A DNA stretch of 64,000 nt from Desulfobulbus sp. Tol-SR (GCA_000769715.1 JROS01000007.1:26307-90306); one strand, 5' to 3'; numbered from the stretch's first letter, positions 45,693-55,143 are shown. Made by a program: numbers and translations. The notes: generated by a model not told the origin, from the sequence alone.

Positions 45693-46595
45693 TCAACGCC
45701 CGCGGCGAGTCGCCATGAAGATCCCCGAGGCGATCAGGACGATCCCGCCGGCGTGGTACCACTGCAGGGCCTCCCCGAGAAAGACGATCGCCATGACGCT
45801 GCCGAAGACCGGCAGGAGGTGGATGAACATCCCGGCCCGGTTCGCCCCGACCAACTCCACCCCCCGATTGAAACAGAGATACGAAACAATGGACGGGAAA
45901 ATTGCAACGTAGCCTACCGCCATGACCGTCGCGGCGTCGATGTGGAGGCGGTGGCCGGCCTGCGACTCCCAGACATGGAACGGCAGCAGCAGCAGATCGC
46001 CGACGATGAAGGTGGCGGTGACGAAACTGAGCGGGTGAACAGCCGGCCGCTTCCGCAGGCCGATCGAATACCCGGCATAGCCGACCACGGCGATCAACAC
46101 CAGGATGTCGCCGCGATTGATCGACAGCGACAGCAGCGTATCGAGACTGCCCTGACCGATGATCACCACGGCGCCGGCCAGCGACACGGCCACCCCGCCG
46201 GCCTGGACGACACTGATCCGTTCCCGGAAATAGAGAAAGGACAGGCCGACGATCAACACCGGCATCAACGACTGCATCAGCAGGGCATTGACCGCGATGG
46301 TGTACTGGAGACCGATGTAGAGCAGGGTGTTGAACGAGGCGATCCCGGCGATCGCCAGCAGCAGGACGGCGAGCCAGCCGCGGCGCAGCTGCGTCAGATC
46401 AGCCGGGAGGTGGCGCCAGGCCAGGATCGTCACCAGGATCGAGGCGATAAACCAGCGCCAGAAGGCCAGGGCGATCGTCGGGACATCGGCCCGTACCGCC
46501 CGACCGACGATGAAATTGCCGGCCCAGAAGAAAACGGCCAGGATCAGAAGGAGATACGGGGAGTCTGCCAGTCCGAAGAGTCGTCCAGAATTCAT
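45693..46595 (-). CDS. DMT-superfamily (EamA) transporter
   Basis: A 300-residue protein with about ten membrane helices in two EamA repeats. ILAVFFWAGNFIVGRAV begins repeat one; VGYAGYSIGLRKRP and GVELVGANRAGMFIHLLPVFG belong to repeat two. Substrate unknown, probably an amino acid or metabolite efflux. It converges on the LysR gene with a short gap. Confidence 0.88.
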   Translation of the reverse strand: MNSGRLFGLADSPYLLLILAVFFWAGNFIVGRAVRADVPTIALAFWRWFIASILVTILAWRHLPADLTQLRRGWLAVLLLAIAGIASFNTLLYIGLQYTIAVNALLMQSLMPVLIVGLSFLYFRERISVVQAGGVAVSLAGAVVIIGQGSLDTLLSLSINRGDILVLIAVVGYAGYSIGLRKRPAVHPLSFVTATFIVGDLLLLPFHVWESQAGHRLHIDAATVMAVGYVAIFPSIVSYLCFNRGVELVGANRAGMFIHLLPVFGSVMAIVFLGEALQWYHAGGIVLIASGIFMATRRGR

Positions 46596-46639
46596 GATTG
46601 GGTGGGAAATGCAGCCGCTTCAGGGCCGCCTGCAGTTGG

Positions 46640-47159
46640 TCATCGGCCAGGACGGGTATTGTTCGGACCCGTCAGTACCACGGGGGAAATGGATGCGATA
46701 TCGGCAAGCTGATGCCGGCTGAACACTGCGATCCCGGATTCGATCAGCAACGCCGCCGTCACGCCAACCCCCTTCTTCCGCCTGCCGCAAAAGGTACCGT
46801 CATAGATACTGGTGCTGCCGGATGAGGGGCTTTTCTCAGCCAATATCGCCACGTCAGCTCTATGGTAACGGCAGAAGTCAAGGACTTTACCCGCCGCCAA
46901 CAAAAAAACAGCGGTGAGCAAGTTTCCTTCCGCATCCACCACCTCCGCCTTCCCATGCAGAACGTCGTGTCCATCACCGCCGATGATTTCAGCACAGATT
47001 CTGGGAGTAGGGAGGCCAGCCTCCGCTTCCGGGCAAAATGGACACAGGGTGTGCTTCCCGGCCACCCCCCCCAAGCCATGAACTATCCGGCTTGAGGGCG
47101 GAACCGTCGTACCGCACCGGATGCCCGAGGAGACATGCACTGACAACGATCACCGCCAT
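46640..47159 (-). pseudogene. DUF523-family gene, frameshifted in a G8 tract
   Basis: The ATG at 47159 (AAGGA five bases upstream) begins MAVIVVSACLLGHPVRYDGSA, the DUF523 N-terminus. After about 29 codons the frame is lost at a run of eight Gs (Cs at 47065-47072 on the plus strand); with seven Gs it would continue into CPFCPEAEAGLPTPRICAEI and on to 46640, giving 172 residues. The family's KSPSCGS motif reads KSPSSGS here, so its conserved Cys is lost. Either a slippage frameshift, a sequencing error, or decay. Function of DUF523 is unknown. Confidence 0.75.
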
Positions 47160-47561
47160 AATTGTCCTTGTATCTTGAAAAATCACTGCGCCGACCACTC
47201 GCGATGACACCGTACAGGTTCAGAATGCGCCGCAAGGCGGTACACCCTAGAACCACAGGTCGATCAAGGCAACAAAAATTGATGGATCCCTGCGACAAAA
47301 ACTGCATCTTGTTGTTGCGAAACGTTCGCCATCCATTCTTTTCCGATCATTGTCCACAGCTCCCTTCCCGATTGCCACGCATCCATATCCTGTTGTTTTT
47401 CCATCTTTCATGGACCAGACATCGACCCGACATGGCCTTGATATATGGCCATCTCCACCCCGATTCACCCTGATGTCCTCTATTTTTCTTTTTCGCCCAA
47501 ATCTATAAGGGAGGCAAAGGCAGTATCTCAATTGAACATCTCAACCAAGGAGGATCATACA
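47160..47561. other. Intergenic region, 400 bp, promoter-type sequence only
   Basis: AT-richer, with no open frame that is convincing. It contains the upstream region of the glycine-zipper gene. The only structure noticed is a short palindrome around TGGCC...GGCCA near 47433-47452. Confidence 0.4.
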
Positions 47562-48116
47562 ATGAAAAGACTGAAGATGGCGGTCGTGGCAGCAGCTCTG
47601 GCAGGATCGGTGGTAACAGGAACAGCGATGGCCGGGAGCAACGGGATCGATGGCCTGGTGCTGGGGGCAGGGGGCGGTGCCCTCGTCGGCCAGGCGATCG
47701 GTCGCGATACCGAGGGAACGCTCATCGGGACGGCCGTCGGCGGCATGCTCGGCTATATTGCCGGCAACGAAATGGACAAGGGCTACGGCGGCCATTATCC
47801 TCCCCCGCAGCCCGTCGTCTACAGCCCACCGCCGCCGCGTCCAGTCGTCTACGCTCCTCCCCCGCCGCCGGTCCACGTCGTCTATGAACCGCCGCCGCGG
47901 GTGCATATGGTTGTCGCCCCGCCTCCGCCGCCGCGACGTCATCATTACCGGCCGGTGGAAGTCTGTCGGGAGACGGTCGTCGTGAGTGAGCGCCATGGCC
48001 GGTATCGGGAGGAAACGACCACCGTCTGCAGGGACCGAGGAGGCTGGAGGGACCGTGGGGGCTGGAGGGATGACGGTTACCGCTACGGCCGGCGTGATCA
48101 CCATGCCAGATGGTAA
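47562..48116 (+). CDS. Glycine-zipper outer-surface protein with proline-rich region
   Basis: About 184 residues: signal peptide (1-23), a glycine-zipper membrane motif (GLVLGAGGGALVGQAIG and GTAVGGMLGYIAGN), a Pro/Val-rich stretch (about 80-130), then a basic C-terminal part rich in Arg and His. AAGGAGG lies eight bases ahead of the ATG, a strong start. The family (Gly-zipper 2TM/YMGG) is usually envelope-associated; the role is unknown. Confidence 0.8.
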   Translation: MKRLKMAVVAAALAGSVVTGTAMAGSNGIDGLVLGAGGGALVGQAIGRDTEGTLIGTAVGGMLGYIAGNEMDKGYGGHYPPPQPVVYSPPPPRPVVYAPPPPPVHVVYEPPPRVHMVVAPPPPPRRHHYRPVEVCRETVVVSERHGRYREETTTVCRDRGGWRDRGGWRDDGYRYGRRDHHARW

Positions 48117-48159
48117 GAATCGATTCGTCTTCGAGTGACTCCTCCGTTTGAATTCCGCG

Positions 48160-48201
48160 AGGGATCCTGCCGGCACGGCAGCACCGGCCGGCAGGATCCC
48201 T
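48160..48201 (+). terminator. Hairpin after the glycine-zipper gene
   Basis: A perfect 15-bp stem, AGGGATCCTGCCGGC (48160-48174) with GCCGGCAGGATCCCT (48187-48201), and a 12-base loop. No U-run follows, so termination would depend on the strong stem alone. Confidence 0.6.
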
Positions 48202-48346
48202 TCTCCCTGGCGATCGGCGGGATGACTGCAGCGGACAGGCCGAGAATCCTCCCCGATATCAACGTTATTTTCGTATATCAAAGTGTTGCATATGTGTTAT
48301 TATCCCCAGCAAGAACAACCGACCGCTTGTCAAGCCGCTGACCGGG

Positions 48347-49792
48347 ATGAAAACACTCCAGGAAAAAACCTTCATACGCAGGTGCATCACCGATACCCTC
48401 TCCGGCACCCGGGAAGGCCTGACCCGTTTTTCCGGCGAGAGCAGGGTGGCCGTCATCTACTGTCTTGCCCCCGACCGCGAGCTCCTCATCCTCGACCCCC
48501 AGAACCTGCTGAACGGCTACGAACCGAAGCTCAAGGAGATCTATCTCAACAGCAGCGACTGGCGTTGCCAGGGCAATTTCATCTTCAATCGCAATTCCTT
48601 CAACCTCATCGATCCGGTGCCGAGCCTGCATCTCGACGGACGCATCTCCTGCGGCGGCAAATCCGGTTCGGTATTCTACCAGATGTGGTTCACCGAACAT
48701 CACCCGGACATGTGTTCGATCGGGCCCACCGAACGGTGGCTCGAACATGCCGTCCTGCGCTTCTCTCACGACGTCGCCGACGAACGGATCCTCTATACCG
48801 GCATCTCCGGCAACTTTCTCCGGGAGTACGCCACGCATGCCGTGCACGATTATATCGTCGACATGATCAACCTCAATCTGGGACTCGATACCAGAATCGA
48901 TATCTACCATATCCTCGACTCGGTGCTCGGGGTATCGAAAACCCATGAGGAAAGCGTCAGACCGCACGGCAAAATCCTGTTCATCGAACCGCGCTTTCTC
49001 GGCGGCATTGAATTTCTCGCCCGTTTCAGGGTCGACGAACGCCCCAGGGTCAACCACTTCAAGCATGTCAGGAAGCTGCTGCAGGCGGTCGAATATTCGG
49101 ACCGGAAACTGATTTCTGATGGCGTCAGCATCATCGGTATCTCCGAGGGCATTCTGCCGGAGTTTCACCTCACCGCCGAATTCCAGGGAAAGATCGGGTT
49201 TCTCTCCCTCAACCGCGAAAAGATCTGCAGTTTCAGCGACGGCAGCTACTCCTCCAACACCCACCGGGCCAAGCTGTTCGAGGTCGAAGAGGCCTTGCTC
49301 GATTACGATCTCGATACCAGTACCCGGAATTCGCTCTTCCAGGCCATCGTCTCGATCGTGCACAGCGCCCAGAACAAGATGTTCGGCTGCGCCCTCGTCA
49401 TCGATCTCGCTGATGAAAAATCGGTGATTTCGGGGCAGGACATGATTCCCCCGATCGATCTGCGGCTGCCGAACCAGTTGGATCTGGCCTGCGCCCTGTC
49501 GAAGGTCGACGGCGCCCTCCATCTCAGGGCGGATCTGCAGCTCCACGCCTTCGCCTGCCTCCTCGACGGCCACAGCATCCCCGGAGAAGACCGGGCGCGG
49601 GGAGCGCGTTACAATTCGGCCCTGAGGTTCTCGACGGAGCACCCCCGCACCATCATCGTCGTCGTCTCCGCCGATCGCCCGGTTTCGGTGATCCAGCATG
49701 GAAAGGAGATACGCCTGCGGAATGACCTTGATCCGTCTTCCCATTGCGCCATCTTCCCCGAACCACTCGAGCAGTGGCTGGCTTCCCGTTGA
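48347..49792 (+). CDS. DisA-N-like (diadenylate cyclase-fold) sensor protein
   Basis: A 481-residue soluble protein. The C-terminal part (about 325-460) follows the DAC fold of c-di-AMP synthases: an N-terminal helix (RNSLFQAIVSIVHSAQN), the DGA motif at 388-390, and a second motif region GARYNSALRFSTEHPRTIIVVVS. The catalytic RHR is RYN (421-423), so synthesis is doubtful and nucleotide sensing is more likely. The first about 320 residues are unlike known DAC proteins, apart from a large internal domain. Similar DAC-related sensor domains (such as DACNV) are known, but I cannot place it. Confidence 0.7.
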   Translation: MKTLQEKTFIRRCITDTLSGTREGLTRFSGESRVAVIYCLAPDRELLILDPQNLLNGYEPKLKEIYLNSSDWRCQGNFIFNRNSFNLIDPVPSLHLDGRISCGGKSGSVFYQMWFTEHHPDMCSIGPTERWLEHAVLRFSHDVADERILYTGISGNFLREYATHAVHDYIVDMINLNLGLDTRIDIYHILDSVLGVSKTHEESVRPHGKILFIEPRFLGGIEFLARFRVDERPRVNHFKHVRKLLQAVEYSDRKLISDGVSIIGISEGILPEFHLTAEFQGKIGFLSLNREKICSFSDGSYSSNTHRAKLFEVEEALLDYDLDTSTRNSLFQAIVSIVHSAQNKMFGCALVIDLADEKSVISGQDMIPPIDLRLPNQLDLACALSKVDGALHLRADLQLHAFACLLDGHSIPGEDRARGARYNSALRFSTEHPRTIIVVVSADRPVSVIQHGKEIRLRNDLDPSSHCAIFPEPLEQWLASR

Positions 49793-49980
49793 GGCCGGAG
49801 GAAGGTTCTCACCTGCCGAGGTGGTGTGTCGGTTAAGGGAGGATTCAAAAATTCTGCCGTGCCGGGAGAAGCCCGGATGTTGATGAACAGTAATGCGTGT
49901 GAGGCTAGACCGGACGCCAGGGGGAGAGGCAGTGACAGCCACCCCACACCCCGACCGTTGGTTGCAGAGGAGGGAAAAAA

Positions 49981-50235
49981 TCAGATATCCAAGGCCCATT
50001 CAGGGATATGGTTGAGGATGTAGTTCTGCACGGATTCCTTCAACTGATCTTTCGGTACGGGTCCGACGGCCTGGATCAGTTCGTCGTAATCAAACCAGCA
50101 TATTTCGCGGTCATCGTGGTTATAGACGGTGAGGACCCGTTTATCGGGATTACCGAGGTCTTCCTCTTCCTGGATGGCGGCAACGATCTTCATCGCCTCA
50201 TCAAAATTGAGAAATTTGATCTGCTCTTCGCTCAT
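49981..50235 (-). CDS. Small acidic hypothetical protein
   Basis: An 84-residue acidic soluble protein (FDEAMKIVAAIQEEEDLG, DDREICWFDYDEL). No known family. GGTTCAAATG-type context at the start: no strong ribosome site. It lies just downstream of the rpmB terminator, so it likely has its own promoter. Composition is reasonable. Confidence 0.55.
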   Translation of the reverse strand: MSEEQIKFLNFDEAMKIVAAIQEEEDLGNPDKRVLTVYNHDDREICWFDYDELIQAVGPVPKDQLKESVQNYILNHIPEWALDI

Positions 50236-50251
50236 TTGAACCTTTCTCCAA

Positions 50252-50285
50252 AGAAAAAGGCGAGTTGGAATCTCCCACTCGCCTT
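50252..50285 (-). terminator. Intrinsic terminator after rpmB
   Basis: On the minus strand, AAGGCGAGT (50285-50277) pairs with ACTCGCCTT (50265-50257), loop about 11 bases, followed by TTTC. It sits 25 bases after the rpmB stop. Confidence 0.75.
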
Positions 50286-50311
50286 CATTGCTGTTGCATA
50301 TGAAATTTCGA

Positions 50312-50506
50312 TCATGCCGGTTTGATTATGGCTCCCGATCGAAGACACCGGGTACAGATCCTGACCCTCTGGGTGCCGCCATTTACCGTCACCGCCCGGA
50401 CCCGTTTCAGGTTCGGCAGCCAACGGCGCCTGGTCTTGTTATGTGCGTGTGAGACATTGTTTCCGGTTTCCGGCCCTTTTCCACAAATCTGACATACCTT
50501 AGCCAT
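50312..50506 (-). CDS. rpmB: Ribosomal protein L28
   Basis: About 64 residues: [12 protein letters not shown], then [17 protein letters not shown] and a C-terminal CTRCLRSG. Both CxxC pairs of the zinc-binding C+ form are present, meaning the protein needs zinc. ATG at 50506 has AAGGAG seven bases upstream. Confidence 0.95.
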   Translation of the reverse strand: MAKVCQICGKGPETGNNVSHAHNKTRRRWLPNLKRVRAVTVNGGTQRVRICTRCLRSGAIIKPA

Positions 50507-50758
50507 TTTCACTCTCCTTCTATCTCATCCCGCCTTGCCGCAAACCATATACGTGACAGAGAGACGATTTTTAAAAGTATCTCGGAACAACCATTTCAAA
50601 ATCAGTTCTTTTACTTTCTTTTTCAGAGAATAGCAATATATTTCGATGATTCCATGATGTCAGGATAACCAAGGGCCGGGGCTGTTCGTTGTCCCCGGGC
50701 GGTTTTTCTTCACCGGCTACGCCGTCTCTGACGGTTTCCGCCGTCATTTTCAATACCT

Positions 50759-51517
50759 TTGATACAACCATACGTGGCTTTCGAACAACCACTCATCCGC
50801 CCCCCGAGCGAATGGCGCAGCGGCCTGATCCGCGTCACCCGGGGTTGCGGCTGGAATCGCTGCCGGTTCTGCGGCATCTATCCGCACCTTGGCGAACCCG
50901 CTTTCTCCATTCGCCCACTCCGGGAGGTCCTTGCCGATGTCGCCTTTCTGCACCACCACCGCCCCGAGACCGAAACGCTCTTCCTCGGCGATGCCGACCC
51001 GCTGCAGGCAGGGGTAGCGACAATAGCCGAACTTTCCAGGCACCTCCATCAGATGTTCCCGCTCCGGCGTCTCACCGCCTATGCACGGGCATCGACCCTC
51101 AAAAAAATAGGGAGAGATGGGGTCCTGCAGCTCGCAGCGGCTGGTTTGAACCGTATCCATCTCGGCCTCGAATCCGGCAGCGACGAGATCCTCCGCTACC
51201 AGCGCAAAGGGCAGAGCGCCAGGATGATCAGGGAGGCGGCGGGCTGGCCGAGAGAAGGGCGGATCGAACCCGAAATTGAATCCGGCAACTTCACTCCGCA
51301 GACGGCGGAAGGCACGGTTCTGGAATTGCAGCTTCTGCTCCGGCATCTCACTGTCGAAGGACCGTTTCTCACCTGCGATCATGCCAACAATTACATCAGC
51401 GTCAGGGGGACGCTGCCGCAGGACAGACCGTCAATGCTCGAAACCATCGATGCATTTCTGTCTCAGCCGGCCTCCGTCCGGGAACGACATTATCAGGAAA
51501 TTTCCTCCAGCATGTAA
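50759..51517 (+). pseudogene. Radical SAM protein with internal deletion
   Basis: 252 residues. It begins with a B12-less radical SAM signature (RSGLIRVTRGCGWNRCRFCGIYP; cluster Cys in CGWNRCRFC), continues to LGLESGSDEILRYQRKGQS, and then jumps in frame to ESGNFTPQTAEGT and the C-terminal CDHANNYISVRG. Compared with relatives of about 290-310 residues, a central piece of about 50-60 residues containing barrel strands is missing. It is probably non-functional although the frame is open. No ribosome site is clear. Confidence 0.65.
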
Positions 51518-51872
51518 AGATGGAGCAGGGGGTGCCACGATACGACGCCGTCCTCTGCCCTACCCCGCGTGCTCCCGAGGCCGCATCCCGGAATGGCAGC
51601 GGCTGTTCATTGTACCAAGGGGCTTTCGGCGATTGTGGAGATGGAGACTGTCGGTTGCGCGATCACATTGGTATTGTATGGCCTCCACTTTTTTCAGCGG
51701 AATGAGGAAACGTGATTATACTGGTGTTCGGAAGTAGAATGTTCAGCTCCATCAAGCGAATCAATGAGCGAAGCAGTCAACATTCCTTCCTTTTTCGATT
51801 GCATTCTGCCGTCATGCATGGTAGCAGGTTGCTCTCATCCGTAAGAATTATTCCTACAAACAGCACGCATCC
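51518..51872. other. Intergenic region, 355 bp, nothing recognised
   Basis: Between the radical SAM remnant and resB. Short open frames only. It likely contains the resB promoter; no specific box was assigned. Confidence 0.4.
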
Positions 51873-53201
51873 ATGAAACACACCAATCAGGCCTGGGAAT
51901 TTTTCTCCTCTGTCAGGCTGGCCATTTTCACCCTCTGTTCCCTGGCGTTGACCTCGATCATCGGAACCGTCATCCCTCAGAACAAACCGGATTCCTGGTA
52001 TGTCGATAAATACGGACCGGCAACGGCCCAGTTTTTTCAGGTGCTCGACATCCCCGACATGTACGGTTCGTGGTGGTTCCTCATCCTTCTCGGGCTGCTG
52101 TGCGCCAACCTGATCATCTGCAGCATCGATCGCTTTCCCACCACCTGGCGCCTCATGACCTCGGACCAGCTGGCGATACACTCTGACCGGCTCCAGGGCA
52201 TGACCCTGCGTCAGGAGTGGTCGCTCTCTTCGCCGCTCGGCGAGAGTGCCGCCCAATTGAGCACCGCGCTGGCAAAGGCAGGATGGAAGTCGGCATCCCG
52301 TGAAATCGAGACCGGCACCCTTCTCTTTGCCGGCAAGGGCGCATGGTCGCGACTGGGCGTGTACGTCGTCCACCTCTCGATACTGATCATTTTCATCGGG
52401 GCGATCATCGGCAGCTTCCTCGGTTTCAAAGGTACCGTGATGCTGCCGGAGGGGGAGAGCACGACGAGGATATTCGCTTCCGACTCCTCCGAGCCGATCG
52501 ATCTCGGATTCGAGGTCCTCTGCAACTCGTTTTCGATCGACTATTATCCGAACGGGATGCCGAAGGAATACGCCTCGGTTCTGACCGTCCGGGAGAACGG
52601 CAAGGATATATTGAAAAAGATGATCGAGGTCAACAAACCGCTGACTTACAAAGGGATCACTTTTTATCAATCAAGTTACCAGGCCTACCAGAATTTCATC
52701 GTCTCGATCGTCATTCAGCCCGACAAGACCGGCAAGATTTTCACCATCCCCTACCAGCAGGAAATGGAATGGCCCGAGAAAAACATCCGCTTCGGCATCG
52801 TCAATGCCGAGGGAACGGGTGACAGCGTCACACGGATCAAGATCTGGATGAAACACGGAGATCTGCCGGCGTCGACGTTCTGGGTGGACAACGGCAAGGA
52901 CGCATCCATTCCCTCAGGCGACAAGACCGTCGCCGTTTCGGCCAAGCAGATGTTTGCAACCGGGCTGCAGGTGGCGAAGGACCCGGGGGTCTGGCTGGTC
53001 TATCTCGGTTGCAGCCTGATGCTGATCGGGCTCTATGTTTCGTTCTTCGTTTCACACCAGCGCCTCTGGCTCCTCCTCCGCCCCGGAAAGGGCGATGCCG
53101 GGACCGGCATCGTGCTCGCCGGCGGCAGCAACAAAAACCAGACCGGTTTTGCCCGATCCTTTGCCAAACTGGCCGATCGGTTGCGAGGTATGCAGCAATG
53201 A
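51873..53201 (+). CDS. resB: Cytochrome c biogenesis protein ResB
   Basis: A 442-residue membrane protein of system II. Helices near 15-35, 66-87, 164-184 and at about 375-395 frame a large periplasmic region (about 190-370). The opening VRLAIFTLCSLALTSIIGTVIPQN is typical of ResB/Ccs1. With CcsA it delivers haem to apocytochrome c. It is followed by ccsA and a tetraheme cytochrome gene. Confidence 0.9.
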   Translation: MKHTNQAWEFFSSVRLAIFTLCSLALTSIIGTVIPQNKPDSWYVDKYGPATAQFFQVLDIPDMYGSWWFLILLGLLCANLIICSIDRFPTTWRLMTSDQLAIHSDRLQGMTLRQEWSLSSPLGESAAQLSTALAKAGWKSASREIETGTLLFAGKGAWSRLGVYVVHLSILIIFIGAIIGSFLGFKGTVMLPEGESTTRIFASDSSEPIDLGFEVLCNSFSIDYYPNGMPKEYASVLTVRENGKDILKKMIEVNKPLTYKGITFYQSSYQAYQNFIVSIVIQPDKTGKIFTIPYQQEMEWPEKNIRFGIVNAEGTGDSVTRIKIWMKHGDLPASTFWVDNGKDASIPSGDKTVAVSAKQMFATGLQVAKDPGVWLVYLGCSLMLIGLYVSFFVSHQRLWLLLRPGKGDAGTGIVLAGGSNKNQTGFARSFAKLADRLRGMQQ

Positions 53202-53297
53202 CATCGACCCATGCAGACAACTCACCCATAACACCTTTACCGGCTTGCCGGAATTGATCTCACGTCGCTGGCGTCCGCGGATCACACGGAGAAACTC

Positions 53298-54152
53298 ATG
53301 ACAAGCTCACTCCTTCTCGGCATCACAACGTTCACCTATCTGTTCGCGACACTGTGTTTCGTCTATATCTTTGTCTTCAAGGCATACCGTGTCTATCCCT
53401 TCGCCATTGCCGTCACCGTCCTCGCCCTGGCCATCCAGACCGCCGGCATCGGTCTGCGGTGGTACGAATCGTACGCCATGGACATCGGCCATGCACCGCT
53501 GACCAACATGTACGAATCCGTCGTCTTTTTCTCCTGGTCCATTGCCCTGATCTACCTGCTGATGGAGTGGAAATTCAAGACCCGGATTCTCGGCCTGTTC
53601 GCTCTTCCCTTCGCCTTTCTGGCGATGGCCTATGCCTCGTTTTCAACCGGTATCTCGAAAGAGATCTCGCCGCTGATCCCGGCACTGCAATCGAACTGGC
53701 TGATCGCCCACGTCATCACCTGTTTCGTCGGTTACGCCGCCTTCACCGTGGCTGCCGGCCTCGGAGCGATGTTTCTCCTCAAGGTCTCGAAGGGCGGGGC
53801 GGAGAAAAAAGACGGGGGTCAGTTTCTTGCCGCCATCCCTGCACCCGACCTCGTCGAGGATCTTATCTACAAATCGATGCTCTTCGGCTTCATCTGGCTT
53901 ACCGCCGGGATCATCACCGGGGCCGTGTGGGCCAATTCGGCCTGGGGGACCTACTGGAGCTGGGACCCGAAGGAGACATGGTCACTCATCACCTGGTTCA
54001 TCTACGCCATTACCCTGCACTCCCGCTATACCGGAGGGTGGACGGGAAAACCGCTGGCCTGGCTGGCGATTCTCGGCCTCGTCTCGGTCATATTCACCTA
54101 CTATGGAGTCAATTTTTGGCTTTCCGGTCTGCACAGTTACGGATCGGGTTGA
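53298..54152 (+). CDS. ccsA: Cytochrome c biogenesis protein CcsA (CcsB/ResC type)
   Basis: A 284-residue protein with eight membrane helices. The tryptophan-rich WWD motif is WGTYWSWDPKETWSLITW, the haem-handling site. It is the partner of ResB in system II. CGGAGA lies six bases before the ATG at 53298. Spacing to resB is about 100 bp, to the cytochrome gene about 140 bp. Confidence 0.92.
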   Translation: MTSSLLLGITTFTYLFATLCFVYIFVFKAYRVYPFAIAVTVLALAIQTAGIGLRWYESYAMDIGHAPLTNMYESVVFFSWSIALIYLLMEWKFKTRILGLFALPFAFLAMAYASFSTGISKEISPLIPALQSNWLIAHVITCFVGYAAFTVAAGLGAMFLLKVSKGGAEKKDGGQFLAAIPAPDLVEDLIYKSMLFGFIWLTAGIITGAVWANSAWGTYWSWDPKETWSLITWFIYAITLHSRYTGGWTGKPLAWLAILGLVSVIFTYYGVNFWLSGLHSYGSG

Positions 54153-54291
54153 GATCCGCCTGCGCTCGAGGTCCAGTGGCCGTATAACCGCACTGGGCAT
54201 TTGACAACCAACGGGAAAAAAAGTACAAATAGGCGAGTGGCAATATGGTGTTGCCGGAATTTTTTCCATATCAACTGAAAGGGTGAAGCTT

Positions 54292-54717
54292 ATGATCAGA
54301 AAGGCATTGACGTGCGGAACAGCTCTGGCATTTCTCTTGTGCGGTCTTGCATTTACCAGTTTGGCCGCGGACACCGGACCGGAAACCATCACCTTGACGG
54401 CCACCGGCAGCGCCAAACCGAAACCGGCTACCTTCCCCCACAAGAAGCATCAGGAAACCCTCAAATGCGCCGAATGCCATCATGGCATGCAGGATGGCAA
54501 GCAGGTTCCCTATACCGAGGGGATGAAGATCGAGAAATGCGAGACCTGCCACAACCCGGAAAAACTTGCCGGCAAGACCAAAGGCGCTCTGAAGCTCGAT
54601 ACTCTCAAAGGCGCCGGTCACGGCAACTGCGTCGAGTGCCACAAGGAAATGGTCAAGAAGGACCCGGCCTTGAAGGCGAAAAACATCGACAAGTGTGCCA
54701 CCTGCCACAAAAAGTAA
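54292..54717 (+). CDS. Tetraheme cytochrome c3
   Basis: A 141-residue exported protein: signal peptide (1-25) and a mature part with four CxxCH haem sites at 59-63, 83-87, 113-117 and 135-139, and the N-terminal HKKH axial-ligand pattern of cytochrome c3. It probably carries electrons from periplasmic hydrogenases or formate dehydrogenases to membrane complexes. AAGGGTG six bases before ATG 54292 decides the start over GTG 54283. The ResB/CcsA pair just upstream can attach its haems. Confidence 0.93.
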   Translation: MIRKALTCGTALAFLLCGLAFTSLAADTGPETITLTATGSAKPKPATFPHKKHQETLKCAECHHGMQDGKQVPYTEGMKIEKCETCHNPEKLAGKTKGALKLDTLKGAGHGNCVECHKEMVKKDPALKAKNIDKCATCHKK

Positions 54718-54744
54718 TCCAAACGTAACGGCCATCAAAACGCG

Positions 54745-54786
54745 AAAAGGCTTCCCGGGGTGTTCCCCGGGAAGCCTTTTTTGTTG
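54745..54786 (+). terminator. Strong intrinsic terminator after cytochrome c3
   Basis: A perfect 16-bp stem (54745-54760 with 54765-54780), AAAAGGCTTCCCGGGG/CCCCGGGAAGCCTTTT, a 4-base loop and a T-run beyond. It would work in both directions. Confidence 0.88.
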
Positions 54787-54848
54787 CCTCTGATCCTCTT
54801 GCAGTATGAATGTCTGCCTCCCCTGTCATTTCGGCCTTTTCCAGCCCT

Positions 54849-55143
54849 GTCATCTCGACCGTAGGGAGAGATCTTCTGTCAGGAACAACAAGATTTCTCG
54901 CTATCGCTCGAAATGACAAGGGAGGAAGGCATCGCGACCTACCCCGCTGTCATCTCGACCAAAGGGAGAGATCTCCTGCCACAAACAACGGGTTTTCATG
55001 CTGACGCTCGAAAGAACACGAAAGGAAGCCATCGCGACCTACCCCGCCGTCATCTCGACCAAAGGGAGAGATCTCAAACCGGCCGTGCAGAGATCTCCTG
55101 CTGGGAACAGCGAGATTTTCTCTTCGTTGCGAAATAGAAGGAC
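54849..55143. repeat. Array of three 100-bp tandem units
   Basis: GTCATCTCGACC begins units at 54849, 54949 and 55049, an exact 100-bp period, each followed by AGGGAGAGATCT and, in part, GCATCGCGACCTACCCCGC. Units one and two are full length; the third ends near 55143 and carries a changed inner part. A shorter related piece, GTCATTTCGGCC, precedes at 54825. The unit resembles the GTCATTTCGACC...GAAATGAC type of palindromic intergenic repeats common in deltaproteobacteria (inference). Spurious open frames cross it. Confidence 0.8.

Noticed and set aside
48278..49999. 573-codon minus-strand frame
   Set aside because: Antisense to the DAC-like gene, which has the coherent motifs.
54810..55137. 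Short genes in the repeat array
   Set aside because: The frames merely reflect the 100-bp repeat units.
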